Position numbers and translations under genes: made by a program
DNA from: Mesorhizobium wenxiniae
GTDB lineage: Bacteria > Pseudomonadota > Alphaproteobacteria > Rhizobiales > Rhizobiaceae
Direction: 5' to 3'
DNA length: 64,000 nt
NCBI RefSeq assembly: GCF_002284535.1
Contig: NZ_NPKH01000035.1
Coordinates: forward strand, 186,001-250,000
Shown here: positions 25,646 through 34,632 of the stretch, in pieces
How the letters are laid out: every line of letters starts with the position of its first letter
Position numbering within the stretch: the first letter of the stretch is position 1
The notes under the pieces: model-generated
Told to the model about the DNA's origin: nothing
Seen by the model: only the letters and a program-made list of their open reading frames with translations
Databases searched by the model: none

Positions 25646-26740
25646 ATGCGGCAACCCATTTCAACTCGCGAGACCACGCCCGGCCGGCATGGCAAGAAGC
25701 CGGCTCGGGTTTTTGGCGGAGATTTTGATGCGGATTATGACGTGCTCTGCATCGGTAATGCCATTGTCGACATCATCGCCCAGTGCGACGAGGCATTCCT
25801 CGAGACCAACGGCATCATCAAGGGAGCGATGAACCTCATCGACACAAGGCGCGCCGAGCTGCTCTACAGCCGCATGGGTCCGGCGATCGAGGCCTCCGGC
25901 GGCAGCGCCGGCAACACGGCGGCCGGCGTCGCCAGCTTTGGCGGCCGCGCCGCCTTCTTCGGCAAGGTCTCCAACGATGCGCTGGGCGAAATCTACGCCC
26001 ACGACATCCATGCGCAAGGCGTCGCCTTCGACACCACGCCGCTCAAGGGTGAACCGCCGACGGCGCGCTCGATGATCTTCGTCACGCCCGACGGCGAGCG
26101 CTCGATGAACACCTATCTCGGCGCCTGCGTCGAGCTCGGGCCTGAGGATGTCGAGGCGGACAAGGCCTCTGGCGCCAAGGTCACCTATTTCGAAGGCTAT
26201 CTGTGGGATCCGCCGCGCGCCAAGGAAGCAATCCGCCAGACGGCGATGCTGGCGCACGCGGCAGGCCGCGAAGTGTCGATGACCCTGTCGGATTCGTTCT
26301 GCGTCGACCGCTACCGCGACGAGTTCCTCGAGCTGATGCGTTCGGGTACCGTCGACATCGTCTTTGCCAACAGCCACGAGATCAAATCGCTTTACCAGAC
26401 GGCGTCGTTCGACGAAGCGCTGGCGCAGATTCGCAAGGATTGCCGCATCGCCGCCGTGACCCGATCGGAAAAAGGCTCGGTGATCGTGCGCGGCGACGAG
26501 ACCGTGGTGATCAAGGCGACCGCCATCAAGGAGCTGATCGACACGACGGGCGCCGGCGATCTCTATGCCGCCGGCTTCCTGCATGGCTACACGCAAGGCC
26601 GTGACTTGCAGACCTGCGGCGACCTTGGCTCACTGGCAGCCGGATTGGTGATCCAGCAGATCGGCCCCAGGCCCCGTCAGAATTTGCGCCGCGAGGCCGA
26701 GCAGGCGGGGCTGACCATTCCGGACGTTCAAACGAGTTAG
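25646..26740 (+). CDS. Adenosine kinase, PfkB family
   Basis: A 364-residue protein from the ATG at 25646 (GAGGG upstream); the frame is open further into metK, but that part is a shadow. PfkB-family signatures: G-N-A-I-V-D (about 34-39), SGGSAGNTAAGVASFGGRAAF and the catalytic DTTGAGDLYAAGFLHG near the C-terminus, with the Asp base in DTTGAGD. Adenosine kinase removes adenosine released when SAH is hydrolysed, so it fits downstream of metK. The first 30 residues (Arg/Thr-rich) precede the usual family start (Y-D-V-L-C-I-G-N-A) and suggest that the gene was joined here by recombination. Confidence 0.9.
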   Translation: MRQPISTRETTPGRHGKKPARVFGGDFDADYDVLCIGNAIVDIIAQCDEAFLETNGIIKGAMNLIDTRRAELLYSRMGPAIEASGGSAGNTAAGVASFGGRAAFFGKVSNDALGEIYAHDIHAQGVAFDTTPLKGEPPTARSMIFVTPDGERSMNTYLGACVELGPEDVEADKASGAKVTYFEGYLWDPPRAKEAIRQTAMLAHAAGREVSMTLSDSFCVDRYRDEFLELMRSGTVDIVFANSHEIKSLYQTASFDEALAQIRKDCRIAAVTRSEKGSVIVRGDETVVIKATAIKELIDTTGAGDLYAAGFLHGYTQGRDLQTCGDLGSLAAGLVIQQIGPRPRQNLRREAEQAGLTIPDVQTS

Positions 26741-26805
26741 TGGCCTACCTTCCCGTTGTGCAGGCTATCTCGCCAGAAGCGCAATCACGGAATAGGGAAA
26801 TCCTG

Positions 26806-27839
26806 ATGTCGAACATGATGAAGGCGCTTGTGAAGGCCAAGGCCGAACCGGGCATCTGGATGGAAGAGGTGCCGGTGCCGGAAATCGGCCCCAACGACGT
26901 GCTGATCAAGATCAAGAAGACGGCGATCTGCGGCACCGACGTGCACATCTACAATTGGGACCAGTGGGCGCAGAAGACGGTGCCGGTGCCGATGGTGACG
27001 GGCCATGAATTCGTCGGCACCGTTGCCGATTTCGGCGCAGCGGTCACCGAATACAAGGTCGGCCAGCGTGTATCGGGCGAAGGCCACATCGTCTGCGGCC
27101 ATTGCCGCAACTGTCGCGCCGGGCGAGGGCATCTGTGCCGCAACACACTCGGCGTCGGCGTCAACCGGCCGGGCGCCTTCGGCGAGTATCTGGCGATCCC
27201 GCAGCACAATGTCGTGCCGATTCCCGACGATGTGCCCGACGAGATCGCCGCAATCTTCGATCCCTTGGGCAATGCCGTTCACACCGCACTGTCCTTCGAT
27301 CTGGTCGGCGAGGACGTGCTGGTGACTGGCGCCGGGCCGATCGGCATCATGGGCGCGCTCGTCGCCCAATGCGTCGGTGCGCGCAAAGTGGTCATCACTG
27401 ACATCAACCCGGTGCGGCTGGCACTGGCGAAAAAGCTCGGCGTCCAGCATGTCGTCGACGCCTCGAAGGAAAAGCTGCGCGACGTCATGCCGGCGCTCGG
27501 CATGACCGAGGGGTTTGACGTCGGCCTCGAAATGTCGGGCGCAGCCCCCGCCTTCCGCGACATGATCGATACCATGAACAATGGCGGCAAGATCGCCATT
27601 CTGGGCATTGCGCCGACCGGCTTCGAGATCGACTGGAACAAGGTCATCTTCAAGATGCTGCATCTCAAGGGATCTACGGCCGCGAGATGTTCGAGACCTG
27701 GTACAAGATGATCGCGCTGGTGCAGGGTCCTCTCGACGTATCGGGCCTGATCACACACCGCATCGGGGTCGATGACTACCTCGACGGTTTCGAGGCGATG
27801 AAGAGCGGCAATTCGGGGAAGGTGGTGATGGATTGGTAG
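26806..27839 (+). pseudogene. tdh: L-threonine 3-dehydrogenase, one-base frameshift near 3' end
   Basis: Zinc alcohol dehydrogenase family, oxidising threonine to 2-amino-3-ketobutyrate. From the ATG at 26806: catalytic zinc residues in CGTDVHIYNWD and GHEFVGTV, structural zinc cysteines in CGHCRNCRAGRGHLC and the NAD-binding VTGAGPIGIMG. At about 27672 the frame breaks (HLKG then off-frame). Shifting by one base restores I-Y-G-R-E-M-F-E-T-W-Y-K-M and the family C-terminus ending V-V-M-D-W at 27839, for a total of 344 residues. One G seems lost from a GGG run (AAG GGG ATC to AAG GGA TC). The rest is complete, so this is a recent lesion or a sequence error. No kbl partner is in the window. Confidence 0.88.
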
Positions 27840-28230
27840 GGATTGCCTTGGCCGCTCTTCAGGAAAAGCTGACGGGACAGCACCCCTCTGGTCCGCCGGA
27901 CATCTTCCAACGAGGGGAACATGGCTGGGTGGAGAGCTATGGCTCCGCTAGGTGCGCCCCCTAATCATGATACGGCGACGTATCGCGGCCCATCCGATAA
28001 CGGTCGATGGTGGCAATTCGCCTCAGCCGATGACGGAAACCCGGTGAACGGATGCTCACAGGCCCCCACGCGATCGTCTATTTCCTAAGATCTGCGATTG
28101 AGGTCGAGGTGTTGCCGCCGTTTCAGCGGGTAAGATGCGTTAGACGACTTCCGGTACCTTTCCGGTCAGCGAATTAAGGAAGGCAACGAGCCGCATTGGA
28201 CAGGTCGTGCCATTCCGGTTCGGGGGAAGT
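27840..28230. other. Intergenic, nothing recognised
   Basis: 390 bp between tdh and a decayed transposase, with no coding or RNA signal that I can support. It probably holds the edge of the insertion element. Confidence 0.4.
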
Positions 28231-28751
28231 ATGGCGCGGCTCAGCATGGCGACACGGTCGGAACTGAAGCGGCGATCGTGGAGCGTTATCGCGGCGTTGA
28301 CAAGCGGCGCATTCTGAATGAGTTCGGGGCGGTAATCGGCTATTATCGCAAGCGCGCGCGATCCGTCTTATGAACCGTCGTGAGCAGAGGCCGTCTGCGG
28401 GCAAGAGCCGCAGCCGCTGTTACGGCAGCGATGTCCGCGAGGCGCTCATCGTGTTGTGGGAGGCTTCGGAGCGGCTGAGGTCCGCATCGTCGCTCGCGGC
28501 GGCCAGCGCCGCCGGGCAGGAATGAGTTCGGCAGTTCGCCGCTCGGTGCAAGCCCGCACCTTCGGCGATTGGAAAGATCCGCCGCCCGGCTTTGTTGAGC
28601 GCATTCGGGCACGTCTTGGTCGGGGAGCTTCGTGCAGACGATGGTGCTGACCGAAATTGCCACCGGCTGGACCGAATGCATTCCGGTCCGCACGCGCAAC
28701 AGCGGCAATGTGATCATGGCGATCAAGCAGGCCCGCTCGCGGTTTCCCTGA
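28231..28751 (+). mobile_element. Decayed DDE/integrase-core transposase gene
   Basis: Reading across frames gives M-A-R-L-S-M-A-T-R-S-E-L-K, A-A-I-V-E-R-Y-R-G-V-D-K-R-R-I-L, then ALIVLWEASERL, and finally TMVLTEIATGWTECIPVRTR. These are typical of a rhizobial transposase family with an integrase catalytic core (usual form T-L-V-L-T-D-I-A-T-G-W-T-E-C). At least two single-base losses (near 28269 and 28359) and a larger central deletion break it, and the C-terminal third is missing. It is immobile debris. The exact IS family is not certain. Confidence 0.75.
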
Positions 28752-29163
28752 CCCTGTGCTGCTGTTTGCCGGCATCCGCCCGCACAGGAAGAGCTTGGAA
28801 AGCGGTCGATCGTCGTGGCCTGAATCCGGAAATCGAGGAGCCGTTGGTCGTCGATCTCCAGCCTGAACGCGGTCGTTTCCTGGTGCCGCAAATCGGCTGT
28901 TGCATACACATCCCTGTCAGACGTCAGTTTTCCTCGCCCATTTTGGTGTCGAGACGCGAAGTGCTCTTTTGGACCAGCAAGGCTTTTTGGAAATCTGAGA
29001 GCGGCTTTCCGCGGGGCGCTCCATTTTTGAGCATCAAGCTACCACAGCCAATGACGCGCAGGTTCCACCAGACTCGCCAGCCTTGAAGGACAGCGAAAAT
29101 AGCATAGCACGACAGACACAACAATCCATCAGGAAGCCGCAGTCGTTGAAGATGCGGCGCTGC
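28752..29163. other. Intergenic, nothing recognised before the nod box
   Basis: About 410 bp between the transposase scrap and the nod box, with short overlapping frames only and none with a family resemblance. Confidence 0.4.
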
Positions 29164-29210
29164 ATCCATACCGTGGATGCATTCGATCCAAATAATCGAT
29201 TTGTTCAATC
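29164..29210 (+). promoter_or_regulatory. nod box (NodD-binding site) upstream of ttsI
   Basis: A complete 47-bp nod box beginning ATCCATACCGTGGATG, with ATCCAAATAATCGAT in the middle and ending TTCAATC. It carries the ATC-N9-GAT NodD half-site motif and the AT-rich centre. It points to ttsI about 310 bp downstream. NodD with flavonoids activates ttsI through such a box in other rhizobia. The last bases overlap the start of a tts box. Confidence 0.95.
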
Positions 29211-29230
29211 AGTTTCTCGAAAGCTAACCC
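29207..29230 (+). promoter_or_regulatory. tts box abutting the nod box in the ttsI promoter
   Basis: It reads AATCAGTTTCTCGAAAGCTA then ACCC. Twenty-one of 24 positions equal the nopX box at 19453, including 19 consecutive bases. The first four bases lie in the nod box. It lies 287 bp upstream of the ttsI start codon, in the same orientation. This is the target of the very regulator encoded downstream. Confidence 0.88.
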
Positions 29231-29517
29231 TACCCTCTGTGGGAATCGGGCTCTGGGCCGCGACGCTGCCTTGCGAGCGCAGGGGCTGCACGTAGGAGAG
29301 ATGATGCAACGAGAAATCGCACGCGGGTTGCTGGCGTCGTGGGTTCGCCGACCGGCGTATTTGAGCCCGTCAGTTGGTCCTCACCCGCGCCTATTGCCAC
29401 CGAGCGACTTGCATGTCCCTCCAACTCGGACCTGTTCCGAGAGATGCGACGAGTTGCGCGCCGTGTGCTCCGATCAGATGGCCGCCGGTGACGCGTCTCT
29501 CTTCGATAGGAGATGAA

Positions 29518-30204
29518 ATGCGAACGCTGCTCGTGGATCATCATGCGGATCTTGCGCGCGCCATGCGACTTGCGCTCGGGGATGGCGGCTTCGTCGTTGA
29601 TGTCGTTGGTACTCTGGAACTGGCCTCGAGTGCATTTTCTTGCGCCAGCTATGAAATTCTCCTGCTGGAATTGGCTCTGCCAGATGGCGATGGCTTGGGT
29701 TGGCTGAGGCAGTTGAGGACCCACGGGCATTCAGTTCCTGCCGTCATTATGAGCAGCCTTAACGATCTCGATAAGCGAATTGCGATCTTCAACGGTGGTG
29801 CGGACGACTTTCTGCTCAAACCCGTCTCTACCGATGAGCTTATCGCCAGAATGAGAGCCATTCTGCGCCGGGCGTCACAGATGACCGACCTGAGGCTCGT
29901 ATTTGGCAATCTCAACTTCGATCCGGTCGCCCGGCAGGTTTTCGTTGCTGGGCACCCAATGATGATCGCACGTCGCGAACTCTGTATTCTAGAGCATCTG
30001 CTTAACCGGGCAGGCCGCATCGTGCCCCGTGCGCAGTTGGAAGATCACCTCTATTCGTTCAACGACGACGTGTCTGCCAACGCGCTTGAAGTCGGAATCT
30101 ATCGTTTACGTGGACATCTGACCAGATCAGGTGCAACGCCACGGATCAAGACCATCCGTGGCATTGGCTACATTCTAGAATTGACTGACGCGTCATCCGC
30201 ATAG
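29518..30204 (+). CDS. ttsI: T3SS transcriptional activator TtsI
   Basis: A 228-residue OmpR/PhoB-type response regulator that binds tts boxes and activates T3SS and effector genes. The ATG at 29518 has AGGAG close upstream (TAGGAGATGAAATG). The receiver domain (1-115) has the acidic Asp at position 7, but the phosphoacceptor position is Glu51 (I-L-L-L-E-L-A-L-P-D-G), and Lys101 (L-L-K-P) is present. Glu mimics phosphorylation, in line with the absence of a sensor kinase gene nearby. The C-terminal winged helix (about 130-225) ends in the R-x-K-T-I-R-G-I-G-Y motif. rhcC2 follows by 26 bp. Confidence 0.95.
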   Translation: MRTLLVDHHADLARAMRLALGDGGFVVDVVGTLELASSAFSCASYEILLLELALPDGDGLGWLRQLRTHGHSVPAVIMSSLNDLDKRIAIFNGGADDFLLKPVSTDELIARMRAILRRASQMTDLRLVFGNLNFDPVARQVFVAGHPMMIARRELCILEHLLNRAGRIVPRAQLEDHLYSFNDDVSANALEVGIYRLRGHLTRSGATPRIKTIRGIGYILELTDASSA

Positions 30205-30230
30205 TTTGTCGAATCGAAAGAAGATCTATT

Positions 30231-31697
30231 TTGCTGATCCTTCAACATCCTTGCCCTGCGCTCAATTGGCGGGCGATCGCCATCAAGGTTCCGAGACCTG
30301 CAGTGCCCCGTTACCTGGGCCATCTCCTCTGCGCGCTTATTGTGACTTTCCCACTTGGTGTCGCGGCGCAAAACAAGCAGGACAAAGGCGCGCCGCGTGC
30401 GGCTTCGAATAGCATCAATGCCACGCTGACCCTTTCCTCTTCGCTCGGGGAGACCGTTCATCTGCCCGCGCCAGCCACGACCATCTTTGTTGCTGACCCG
30501 ACGATCGCGGATTTTCAGGCACCATCGAGCAAAACAATCTTCGTCTTTGGCAAGAAATCGGGGCGGACCAGCCTATTCGCCTTGGACGGCAACGGCGAGC
30601 CTCTCGCCGAATTGCGTATCGTTGTCACGCAACCGATCGGGGATTTACGCGCCATGTTGCGGGAGCAGGTCGGCGACTATCCCATCCGCGTCAACTATAC
30701 GCCGCGCGGCGCAATCCTTAGCGGGACGGCGCCCGACGCAGAGGTCGCCGACACCGCAAAAAGAGTCACTGAGCAATATCTGGGCGACGGAGCGCAAGTC
30801 GTCAACAACATCAAGGTCGCTGGATCCCTGCAAGTTAACCTCAGCGTGCGCGTAGCCGAAGTCTCACGCAGCGCCATGAAGTCACTTGGCGTCAACCTGT
30901 CCGCCTTCGGTCAAATCGGCAATTTCAAAGTGGGCGTTCTAAGCGGAAGCGGTGCAAGCGCTGGATCTGGTTCAACCCAGGGTGGCGGTACAGCAGAAAT
31001 CGGATTCGACAACGGTGTCGTCAACGTCAGCGCGGTTCTCGACGCGCTCGCCAAGGAGCATATAGCTTCCGTCCTGGCTGAGCCGAACCTCACCGCTATG
31101 TCGGGTGAAAAAGCCAGCTTTCTAGCTGGCGGCGAATTTCCCATTCCTGTCCTGCAGGAAAACAGGCAGGTATCGGTTGAATTCCGTCACTTCGGCGTCA
31201 GTCTGGAATTTGTGCCGACAGTTCTCAGCAACAATCAAATCAACATTCACGTAACGCCCGAAGTCAGTGAACTGTCGACGCAAGGTGCCGTGCAAATCAA
31301 CGGAATTTCCGTGCCGGCAGTTTCCACGCGCCGAGCCGATACGGTCGTCGAACTCGCCAGTGGGCAGAGCTTCGCAATCGGCGGTCTAATCAGGCGGAAC
31401 GTCAACAATGATGTCAGGGCCTTTCCCTGGCTCGGAGAAATGCCGATCCTGGGACCGCTTTTTCGCTCGTCCTCGTTTCAAAAAGAGGAGTCAGAACTGG
31501 TCATTCTAGTTACGCCTTACATTGTAAGACCAGGCTCCAACCCAAACCAGATGAGCGCACCTACGGAGCGGGCGGCACCGGCTTTGAACGGAGGGGGCGC
31601 TCCGACGAATTCCGTGGCAAGTCCCCCGCGAGACCGCGCTGCTATCCGTGCGGGCGCGCCAAGCGCCCAGGGCGGTCTCGGCTTCATCATCGAATAG
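30231..31697 (+). CDS. rhcC2: T3SS secretin pore protein RhcC2 (CpaC/RcpA-like)
   Basis: A 488-residue secretin. The TTG at 30231 opens the frame. A GTG at 30303 would give a clean signal peptide (PRYLGHLLCALIVTFPLGVAAQ in two parts) and may be the true start. Domains: pilus/T3SS N-terminal domain (about 60-130), a BON-like segment (about 140-190) and the secretin core (about 200-450) with VLAEPNLTAMSGEKASFLAGGEFPIP split over the signature and RRADTVVELASGQSFAIGGL. With RhcC1 it makes the outer-membrane channel. It lies between ttsI and the CpaD-like lipoprotein, as y4xJ does in NGR234. Pro/Ala-rich C-terminus. Confidence 0.93.
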   Translation: MLILQHPCPALNWRAIAIKVPRPAVPRYLGHLLCALIVTFPLGVAAQNKQDKGAPRAASNSINATLTLSSSLGETVHLPAPATTIFVADPTIADFQAPSSKTIFVFGKKSGRTSLFALDGNGEPLAELRIVVTQPIGDLRAMLREQVGDYPIRVNYTPRGAILSGTAPDAEVADTAKRVTEQYLGDGAQVVNNIKVAGSLQVNLSVRVAEVSRSAMKSLGVNLSAFGQIGNFKVGVLSGSGASAGSGSTQGGGTAEIGFDNGVVNVSAVLDALAKEHIASVLAEPNLTAMSGEKASFLAGGEFPIPVLQENRQVSVEFRHFGVSLEFVPTVLSNNQINIHVTPEVSELSTQGAVQINGISVPAVSTRRADTVVELASGQSFAIGGLIRRNVNNDVRAFPWLGEMPILGPLFRSSSFQKEESELVILVTPYIVRPGSNPNQMSAPTERAAPALNGGGAPTNSVASPPRDRAAIRAGAPSAQGGLGFIIE

Positions 31698-31706
31698 TGT
31701 CGTCCA

Positions 31707-32270
31707 ATGATGTTGCGTTTTATAGTCCTCTTTGTCGCTCTGGCACCAAGCGTAAGTGGCTGCACAAGCACTACGCCAGTTGATGTCGAACCATCGGCAT
31801 CAATGCTTGTCCGAGAGGAGACCACCCTCCTGACGTTGCAAAGCCTGCGCGCTTCCGAACGGCAGCGTTTGCGTGATTTCCTAAACAAGGCCAGTCGCGG
31901 CCGATTCGATGCCCTCCACCTCCTCATCAGCGGTTCGCCCCAGCTCAGCGCAGGGGTAGCCCATCAGGCCAGGCAGTTGGCAATCGAAGCAGACAACATT
32001 CAATTGCTCGATCAACACGACGCCGGCTCAGTGCGAATTGAGGCGATTGTCTATCACGCCCGTCCGCCGGTCTGTCCCTCATATGGTGCCTTACCCAATG
32101 AAGAATCCTTCAAACAGCCGCTTGGTTGTTCGACAGGATTTAACCTGGCCGTGATGGTCAACGATCCGCGCGATCTGCTCGACAATCAGGCCGTCAAGTC
32201 CGGCGATGGCGATCGTGCTTCTGTACCAGTTGCCACTTACAGAACATTCGGGACGGATAAAGGTGGCTGA
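31707..32270 (+). CDS. y4xK: CpaD-like lipoprotein (Y4xK-like)
   Basis: A 187-residue protein, start 10 bp after rhcC2. A signal peptide with lipobox (V-S-G-C, about residues 15-18) suggests an outer-membrane lipoprotein. The body resembles CpaD, the pilotin-like partner of CpaC secretins in Tad pili, including the block CPSYGALPNEE followed by N-L-A-V-M-V-N-D-P-R-D-L. It probably helps to place or stabilise RhcC2. Gene order ttsI-rhcC2-y4xK is the same as in NGR234. Confidence 0.82.
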   Translation: MMLRFIVLFVALAPSVSGCTSTTPVDVEPSASMLVREETTLLTLQSLRASERQRLRDFLNKASRGRFDALHLLISGSPQLSAGVAHQARQLAIEADNIQLLDQHDAGSVRIEAIVYHARPPVCPSYGALPNEESFKQPLGCSTGFNLAVMVNDPRDLLDNQAVKSGDGDRASVPVATYRTFGTDKGG

Positions 32271-32354
32271 TACCGGCCCTTATCTTGGCAGCACTCCTAC
32301 CGGAGATTGAAAGCTTCCAATCTCGTCCTGATCTAAAATCAAAGGAACCGCTGG

Positions 32355-34226
32355 ATGCAATATAGGCGCGATATCGCGGGCCTTAGGGCTGTTGCTGTAC
32401 TTCCGGTCGTACTCTTTCATTTCGGAATTTCGGCGATCCCGGGTGGCTTTAGCGGGGTCGATATCTTCTTCGTCATCTCCGGCTACCTGATCAGCGGAAG
32501 CCTCTTGGATGACCTTGAACGCGGCCAATTTTCGATCGTCAACTTCTACTGGCGCCGTGCCCGGCGCATTCTGCCGGCTCTCGTCTTTGTGATGCTTCTC
32601 ACCTGCATTGCCGCATTGTTCATTCTTCTGCCATCGGATCTGCGCGAATTCGGTCTTAGCATCATAGCTGCCTCGACCTTCTGGTCGAACGTTTTTTTCT
32701 GGAAAACGTCAAGTTACTTCTCGATCGATGCCGCGCTTCGACCACTGTTGCACACCTGGTCGCTTTCCGTAGAGGAGCAGTACTACATCTTCGCCCCAAT
32801 CCTGATGTTCCTAATCTATCGCTACATCGGGAAGCGCTGGCTGACGACACTTCTTCCGATAATTCTCTGCAGCTTCGTAATGGCGGTGATGGCGACATCG
32901 CTGGCGCCCACCGCCGGATTCTATCTGCTGCCGACCCGAATCTGGGAACTCATGTTGGGCGCCCTGCTCATGCTCAAACGCCCCCCGCCGTTGGGCAACA
33001 GATTCCTGATGGAGTCGGTGGGGTTGGCCGGATTTGGCCTTCTCGCCATCGGGTTCTTCGCGCTTTCGGAGAGCGACCCGTTCCCAGGCTACAACGCCTT
33101 GTATCCATGCATCGGAACGGCCCTTCTGATCTATGTTGGCCAAAATTCCCCCTCGACGGTCGCCAGCCGCATGCTCGAAGTCCGGCCGCTGGTCTGGATT
33201 GGGCTCATCTCGTATTCTTTGTATCTTGTTCACTGGCCGCTCAATGCGTTCGCGCATTATCTTTCGTTCCAAAAACTCGATCCTTTGATGACCGGTGCGA
33301 TGTTGGTAGCAAGCCTCGCATTGGCTGCATTCTCCTGGAAGTTTGTAGAGCAGCCGTTTCGACAGAAGAGGGCCTTCACCGCCCCGGGGCCTATCTTTGC
33401 CTTTTCAGCGCTCGCGATCGTTGTTCTTTGTGCCGGCGGAGCGGCGGGGGCGCTCGGCAACGGCTTTCCGCAACGGTTTCCGGACTATGTCCAGCGGCGC
33501 ATTTCCGTCGGGGACTGGAGGAATGGCATCTGTTTCAACGAGGGCACCAGCCGGATCGAAAGCTGGAATATGGAGGATTGCACGCGCACTCGCGGTTTTC
33601 CAACAACGGTTTTTTTGTGGGGCGACTCCTTCGCCGCGCACTATGTTTCCGGCCTGGGTGCTAACATAAATCGGTTGCAGGCGAACATCGTGGAATATAC
33701 GTACGCCGGCTGCCCGCCGATACTCTCTTACTACTCTTACGCTCGTCTTGATTGTGTCCGGTTCAATCGCAAGGCCTTGGACATCATCTTGGAAGCGGAC
33801 ATCAAGACGGTTATCCTCAGCGGTAAATGGAGTGACTATGAGGTCAGAGGCTTCGACGGTCTTCAGCAAACAATCGATACGCTTCGTGCCCTGGGCGTGC
33901 GCGTGTTTGTCATCGGCCAGTCTCCGCAGTTCCCAACTGACGTCCGGAAAATTGCGTTCTTCGCCAAGCGCCAAAATCTGGACGATACGTCCTGGCCGAT
34001 GGCGATGGACCCCGGCATCAACGAACGTGTGCGCTCATTTACCAAAGGCGCCACATTCATCGATCCGCTGAAATTCCTGTGCAGCGCAGGACGCTGCCCC
34101 TATTCCGACAGAGGAGAGTTTATGTATTTCGACTATGGTCATTTCTCTTCAGCCGGCGCCACACTGGCAATCTCGAAATACTGGCCGGCTTTTGGCAAAG
34201 ACAATGCTCTTCCTAAGACGAAGTAG
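32355..34226 (+). CDS. OafA/YrhL-type acyltransferase with SGNH domain
   Basis: A 623-residue membrane enzyme. Residues 1-350 are an acyltransferase-3 domain with about ten membrane helices, the catalytic His in L-F-H-F-G (about 20) and the R-R-A-R-R-I-L-P motif (about 63-70). Residues 390-620 are a periplasmic SGNH hydrolase-like domain with G-D-S (V-F-L-W-G-D-S-F-A, about 420) and the D-Y-G-H block near the C-terminus. Such fusions O-acetylate surface polysaccharides or glycans. It begins 85 bp after y4xK on the same strand, so it could belong to the nod-box/TtsI transcript. The substrate is unknown. Confidence 0.9.
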   Translation: MQYRRDIAGLRAVAVLPVVLFHFGISAIPGGFSGVDIFFVISGYLISGSLLDDLERGQFSIVNFYWRRARRILPALVFVMLLTCIAALFILLPSDLREFGLSIIAASTFWSNVFFWKTSSYFSIDAALRPLLHTWSLSVEEQYYIFAPILMFLIYRYIGKRWLTTLLPIILCSFVMAVMATSLAPTAGFYLLPTRIWELMLGALLMLKRPPPLGNRFLMESVGLAGFGLLAIGFFALSESDPFPGYNALYPCIGTALLIYVGQNSPSTVASRMLEVRPLVWIGLISYSLYLVHWPLNAFAHYLSFQKLDPLMTGAMLVASLALAAFSWKFVEQPFRQKRAFTAPGPIFAFSALAIVVLCAGGAAGALGNGFPQRFPDYVQRRISVGDWRNGICFNEGTSRIESWNMEDCTRTRGFPTTVFLWGDSFAAHYVSGLGANINRLQANIVEYTYAGCPPILSYYSYARLDCVRFNRKALDIILEADIKTVILSGKWSDYEVRGFDGLQQTIDTLRALGVRVFVIGQSPQFPTDVRKIAFFAKRQNLDDTSWPMAMDPGINERVRSFTKGATFIDPLKFLCSAGRCPYSDRGEFMYFDYGHFSSAGATLAISKYWPAFGKDNALPKTK

Positions 34227-34632
34227 CGGGTCAGACGGCTGACAAGCACCAGTGCGGGTCCCTGTGATTGCTCCTGCTTCGGCAGCAGCCGCGACGATGG
34301 AGCTGTTCAGGTTTAAGGCCACCCGATAGCGACCTAGGATGGGTGCTGCCACGCGGATCGGACTAAGCGTGCATTATCACGTAAATGTTGAGAGAATGAA
34401 TGGCGCCGCGAAGGGCAATTCCAGCCATCACAGCGACAGGCGTGTCGCGGTCCCGACATAGCAGTGGCACTTACCTGACACGGCCTCACACTGCCCTCTA
34501 AACGGCCCCGAATTTGAACTGACCACCCCTGGCCGGTTCATTGGGCAGGTCAAGGGCTAGGCTGTATTACACAGGGCTCACCCCTTTCAGTCTCAAGTTG
34601 GTACGATGGGCCGTGGACGGTCGATGCAGACT
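34227..34632. other. Intergenic, IS debris suspected
   Basis: No gene recognised between the acyltransferase and the IS3 scrap. The stretch is adjacent to a transposase fragment and probably derives in part from it. Confidence 0.35.

Noticed and set aside
27858..27878. tts-box-like CGTCAGCTTTTC on the minus strand after tdh
   Set aside because: Only the first half-site matches; there is no second half at the 11-bp step and no downstream gene on that strand except the back of tdh.
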